From assembly GCA_035772785.1 (NCBI GenBank), contig JAOCPU010000016.1, positions 1-64,000 of the forward strand: a stretch of 64,000 nt of DNA, given 5' to 3'. This document shows, one piece after another, positions 60,570 through 64,000 of the stretch (its first letter is position 1; every line of letters begins with the position of its first letter). The stretch is from Phlebiopsis flavidoalba (lineage: Eukaryota; Basidiomycota; Agaricomycetes; Polyporales; Phanerochaetaceae). The notes beneath the pieces were generated by a model, which was not told where the DNA came from, ran no database searches, and saw nothing but the letters and a program-made list of their open reading frames with translations. The translations under genes and the position numbers were made by a program.

Positions 60570-63052
60570 CGTAGTAGTATCAGAGTGGGACCATTAATGC
60601 CCCGATACGGAAGGAGTTCTATGTACCAGTCCGTTGTTTCCCATTCTTGGTCTGAGATCTCTGCTCTGGAGGTCTAAGATGGTGATGGCGATTGGTAGTA
60701 GGATCTGAGCCCGACTTCAGGATGCTTGACCACGAGATGTGAAAGTGACTGCAGCGGCGCAGTAGAGGCTGTAGGACTCAAGAGTCGAGACACGGATCTT
60801 CCATGCGAAACATGGACAGGACTCGAAGATCGCATTGTTTAGAGTGTGAATCAACGATTCGGGAGCAGTGACAGCTAAGCTACTGGACACCCTCCGCCCG
60901 CAGAGATGAGTTGAACTGGCGGAGCTGTTGTTGGGAGACAGGTAGGACCGAGTGTAAGCCATCAAGCAATGAGCAACCTCGCATATTGAAGCAAAGCGCT
61001 TGAGGACTTTCGTCTATTAAGGTAATGTAAAGATAAGGATAACTCGCCATCCATCCCGCCTTCCGAAAAGTTCGCGAGCCATCCGATCCGTAGCATCCTT
61101 CTCCTTCCTACCCTTGAACCTTGACGTTCTCATTCCTAGCCTAACTTCCTCGGAAGTTGTTTCAAACTACTATAACAAGAGTATTCTGAAACATTCTACA
61201 AGATCTTTATGGAAGACTGGCTATATGAACCCTGCTGCCGTGGGAACCCTTACACGTCAGTGAGCTTTGACAACACTATCGCCTCATCGTCCCCTCAACA
61301 GGACGCATACTCCGTTTGGTATGTTCGCCAGGTTTCCGACCTGACTGGATCATCCTGCATTCACGTGTAGGGACTTCGAGAGTCCGTCCACCTCAGGGTA
61401 ATACGCCTTCTCTACTATGGCCTCGTCGGCTTGAGCGGGCCCCCTATAGTGAAATACGCCCTATACCCAAATTGTTGGCAAAGTTTTATTGGCTTTGGTG
61501 GCTTCGCTGGCTAAGGGGTGGTCATGTCGGGAAAAGCAGTACGGTCGCTGGGAAAGTGGTAAAGTTGGCTATTAGATTTGTTATCTTGGCCACAGAGACA
61601 CATCAGTACCAATAGTAAACTTGGACTTTTTGGCACTTGCCGAATGGAAAACACTAACACTCTGAAAGTGCAGAGGAAGAGCTACCGACAAAGCCAACGC
61701 GTCGGTCTTATTGGCCGTGTAGACATATTCGAGTTCCCCTCTGTACCCGAAACTCAATGGGACTCGAATTAAATGCGGTTACGGAACCACCACCACTATT
61801 ACAACGACGTACGCAATTGGTTTCCTTGTTTCCGCGCGTTCTTGCTTAACTCATATAGCTATAGGGCCGGAGCCATCATACCTCTGCTCACAAATCCACG
61901 CGCTACCAAGGATGTCCAAAATGGGCTCTCTCCTCCTACCCCGTATCAACCGCCTGGCGCATTCGAAAGATTTGTCGAGAAATGTACACGACATTAGTGC
62001 AGACACGGAATAGTGTTAGTCATGGAACGTGAAAGGCTCTCATGTGCAGAAAGCACGTGCAACAACTCCAGGTCTCGACTGTTGGACTGGCGAGACCCCA
62101 TGATATCTACCGGGCCAACCACTTGACGTGCTCGAAATAACACATGTGATTATGACATTGCCACCAGGAACTGGCGATGTCCGCTAAAAACCTCGGTGCA
62201 GACTCGTGTTGCGTGGCACGCGGGTTTTATCGTGTCGGATAATGACCACCAATAAATTTCACACGTGGACCTTTTTAAATGCACCATACTTCGTCCAGGC
62301 GCTGTCATCGTTAAAGCATCACCACAGGACGTTAGAAATCTCCGACGGTCAGCTCCAAGTGAATCATCGAGTCGTTCCGCAAAGGTACTGCCTCTCCGTT
62401 CCAGTCACGTGAGATCAGTCCAGCTTATTCCCTACCGCCTCTAAAATCACGCATACATTGCTGCACTTAGTAATATTCGGCCCGGTCTCAATCAATCGTT
62501 CTACAATTATGCCTATCCTGTCAGTACCCCCACATCACATATTTGGCAACCCTGATCGCTTCAGGAAACAACAGCAGCAGACCTCGAAGTAACACAATAT
62601 GGGGTGCAAGAGATTCCTTGTGCTCATGTATATCTCGTAATAGTGAAAGCGGCAGAAGCCACAGGTGTGCCCGCTTTCTTGTACTCCGTAATAGCAGGAT
62701 AAAAGTCAGCGGTCTACCAACCGAACATTGGAGAAGGACATGGAACCAACACGCTCGACGCCCGCCTCCAGTTGCGGGAAAGTATGTTTCCCCTGAAGCT
62801 CATTGTTTGTGCTCATGACATCACGATTACTCCACACAATTGTCTAAGAGCACAGATTTGGAATAGCAGTGATCTATTATATGCAAAAAAACAAAACCAC
62901 GGACGGGATTACTATAGGAACGTAAACCCATCTTTACCCCTGCGACCGAGTAATATACACCCGAACTAAACCAGTCCCCGGTGGCCCATGCGACTCGATA
63001 CTATGTTAGTGACGCAGGGCCTGTCGTAGTTAGTTGAGGCTTACGAAGCGAT
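60570..63052. other. Gene-like but unassigned region
   Basis: Frames at 61316-61615, 61578-61772, 61773-61997 and 62543-62818 (plus) follow each other and might be pieces of one frame-shifted gene. No domain emerges in any frame combination I tried. Short intron-like GT-AG pairs are present but not diagnostic. Confidence 0.3.
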
Positions 63053-63860
63053 TTATCTTTTCGCCTTTTCCTTTTCGTTCTCCTGTGTACATGAGTCAGT
63101 CATGAGGGAGCTCCAGATTCCGTGGGGTTGACCTACCTTGTATGGGCACTGGACTGCTATTTGAAGCCGCCCAGTACCCGGAACGGCCGGGGTTTGTTCA
63201 ACTGTGGATCCCAGACGGCACCATATCGGTACTCCGCTAATGGGTCGTAGAAGATTTGAACGGTGTCCGCGTATACGCGCTGGGAAATAGCTTTGAAATA
63301 TGGGTATGGTGTGACGAATAATCTGAATGCAGCGAGGACTACACATGCATGGTCTTCGAAGAACCACTGCGCTGGATCAAGGCCAGGACGTTAATGGGCC
63401 AGCGCCCCGTCCCCAGCAATCCTGTGCGTTGGCATACTTGCCGGACTTGTTCCATGCCGAAGTGTTCTACGGTCACGTTTTGGTTTAATATCGCGAGTAG
63501 AACGGTAGTGATCACAGCTGTTACGAGGAAGCTGTAATCGCTCGGTGGGATGAACGACAAGCGGTTCTAAACAGAGCTGATATCAGCATTGGCCCTTTAA
63601 GTCTGGAGAAAACAGAAATTCCTGACCTTTGCATTGAAATCGGGCTTCTCATCCGCCTGCCTAATGCACCTCAGGGTACGCCCTATCGCAATCGATAGAC
63701 CACTCCACACGTCTCCTCGCCACACGGAGGTGGCCGCGGTCGGGTCCCTCAGATGTCCACATGCGAACCTCAGGAATACAATATCCGTCGTTCGTCGCGA
63801 TGACCCAAGCACAACCCTTCGTTATCCGCCGCCGATTACTTCAACCTTCCTCGCCGCCTC
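63053..63860 (-). CDS. Unidentified minus-strand gene with a membrane segment, frame-broken
   Basis: Minus-strand pieces: ADEKPDFNAK near 63630-63650, followed by an intron-like GTCAGG...ATCAG at about 63580-63629. Then comes SFIPPSDYSFLVTAVITTVL with LAILNQNVTVEHFGMEQV at 63430-63560, which contains one hydrophobic membrane-like segment. After a shift, the tail reads LFVTPYPYFKAISQRVYADT, FYDPLAEYRYGAVWDPQLN and KPRPFRVLGGF to a TAG near 63157. The membrane-segment start loosely resembles MAPEG-type proteins, but the later part does not, so I do not assign a family. The gene may continue beyond the right edge of the window. Confidence 0.4.
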
Positions 63861-64000
63861 TGCCTCTTTTTGATCGTCCTCGTTGTCGTACAAGGGCACG
63901 CTGACCCCGCGATCCCACTCCCCAGTCTCCTAGGAACCGCACGACCTGCGCGAATCCACGCTCCTTCGTTCCTGGTACGCACGCGCGGCCTGTTGCGTCC

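Noticed and set aside
63430..63560. MAPEG / microsomal glutathione transferase assignment
   Set aside because: Only the hydrophobic start is similar; the family motif expected after it and the later membrane segments were not found.
1..64000. CRISPR array, bacterial operons, rRNA or mitochondrial DNA
   Set aside because: No regularly spaced identical repeats, no operon structure and no rRNA similarity; introns and gene content are nuclear fungal.

Overview
The window looks like nuclear DNA of a basidiomycete fungus, most likely an Agaricomycete. Genes are cut by short GT-AG introns of about 50-60 bases. Recognisable proteins are standard fungal housekeeping or membrane proteins: sphingolipid C9-methyltransferase, YIF1, GINS subunit PSF1, the NEDD8-activating-enzyme subunit ULA1 and an oligopeptide transporter. 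The DDE and hAT transposase remnants are also of the kind common in Agaricomycetes. I could not fix genus or species.

The window has two compartments. GC-richer gene-bearing DNA occupies about 1-3,100 and 43,800-64,000. Between them lies about 40 kb of AT-rich, repeat-packed DNA with no intact gene. It holds (i) seven copies of a 0.78-1.03 kb terminal-inverted-repeat element with TA target duplications (family A); (ii) a second TA/TIR family with long inverted ends (family B); (iii) three solo-LTR families: C, about 520 bp, TGTCGCAG...CTGCGACA; D, about 555 bp, TGTCACA...TGTGACA; E, about 343 bp, TG...GA, the LTR of a truncated Copia element at 19.0-22.2 kb; (iv) hAT and DDE transposase remnants; and (v) long decayed multi-exon genes of unidentified families (about 26.9-31.1, 32.2-36.0 and 37.0-38.9 kb). 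The elements are nested several layers deep, so the insertion order can be read directly.

In the right-hand compartment the order is C9-methyltransferase (-) / YIF1 (+) as a divergent pair, PSF1 (-) / ULA1 (+) as a second divergent pair, then OPT transporter (+). From about 57 to 64 kb there are ORF patches and intron-like signals but nothing I recognise. No pathway links the five recognised genes; they are ordinary neighbours.

Nearly every recognisable gene in the GC-rich part is broken by many single-base indels, mostly insertions, although conserved motifs survive in all three frames. Repeat copies in some segments (15.2-16.0 and 42.4-43.4 kb) are also inflated by scattered extra bases. 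I read this chiefly as residual long-read sequencing error rather than pseudogenisation. Gene coordinates are therefore outer limits of homologous sequence, not exact exon maps. I found no CRISPR array, rRNA, convincing tRNA or obviously new defence or metabolic system. The most informative content is the nested transposon stratigraphy.
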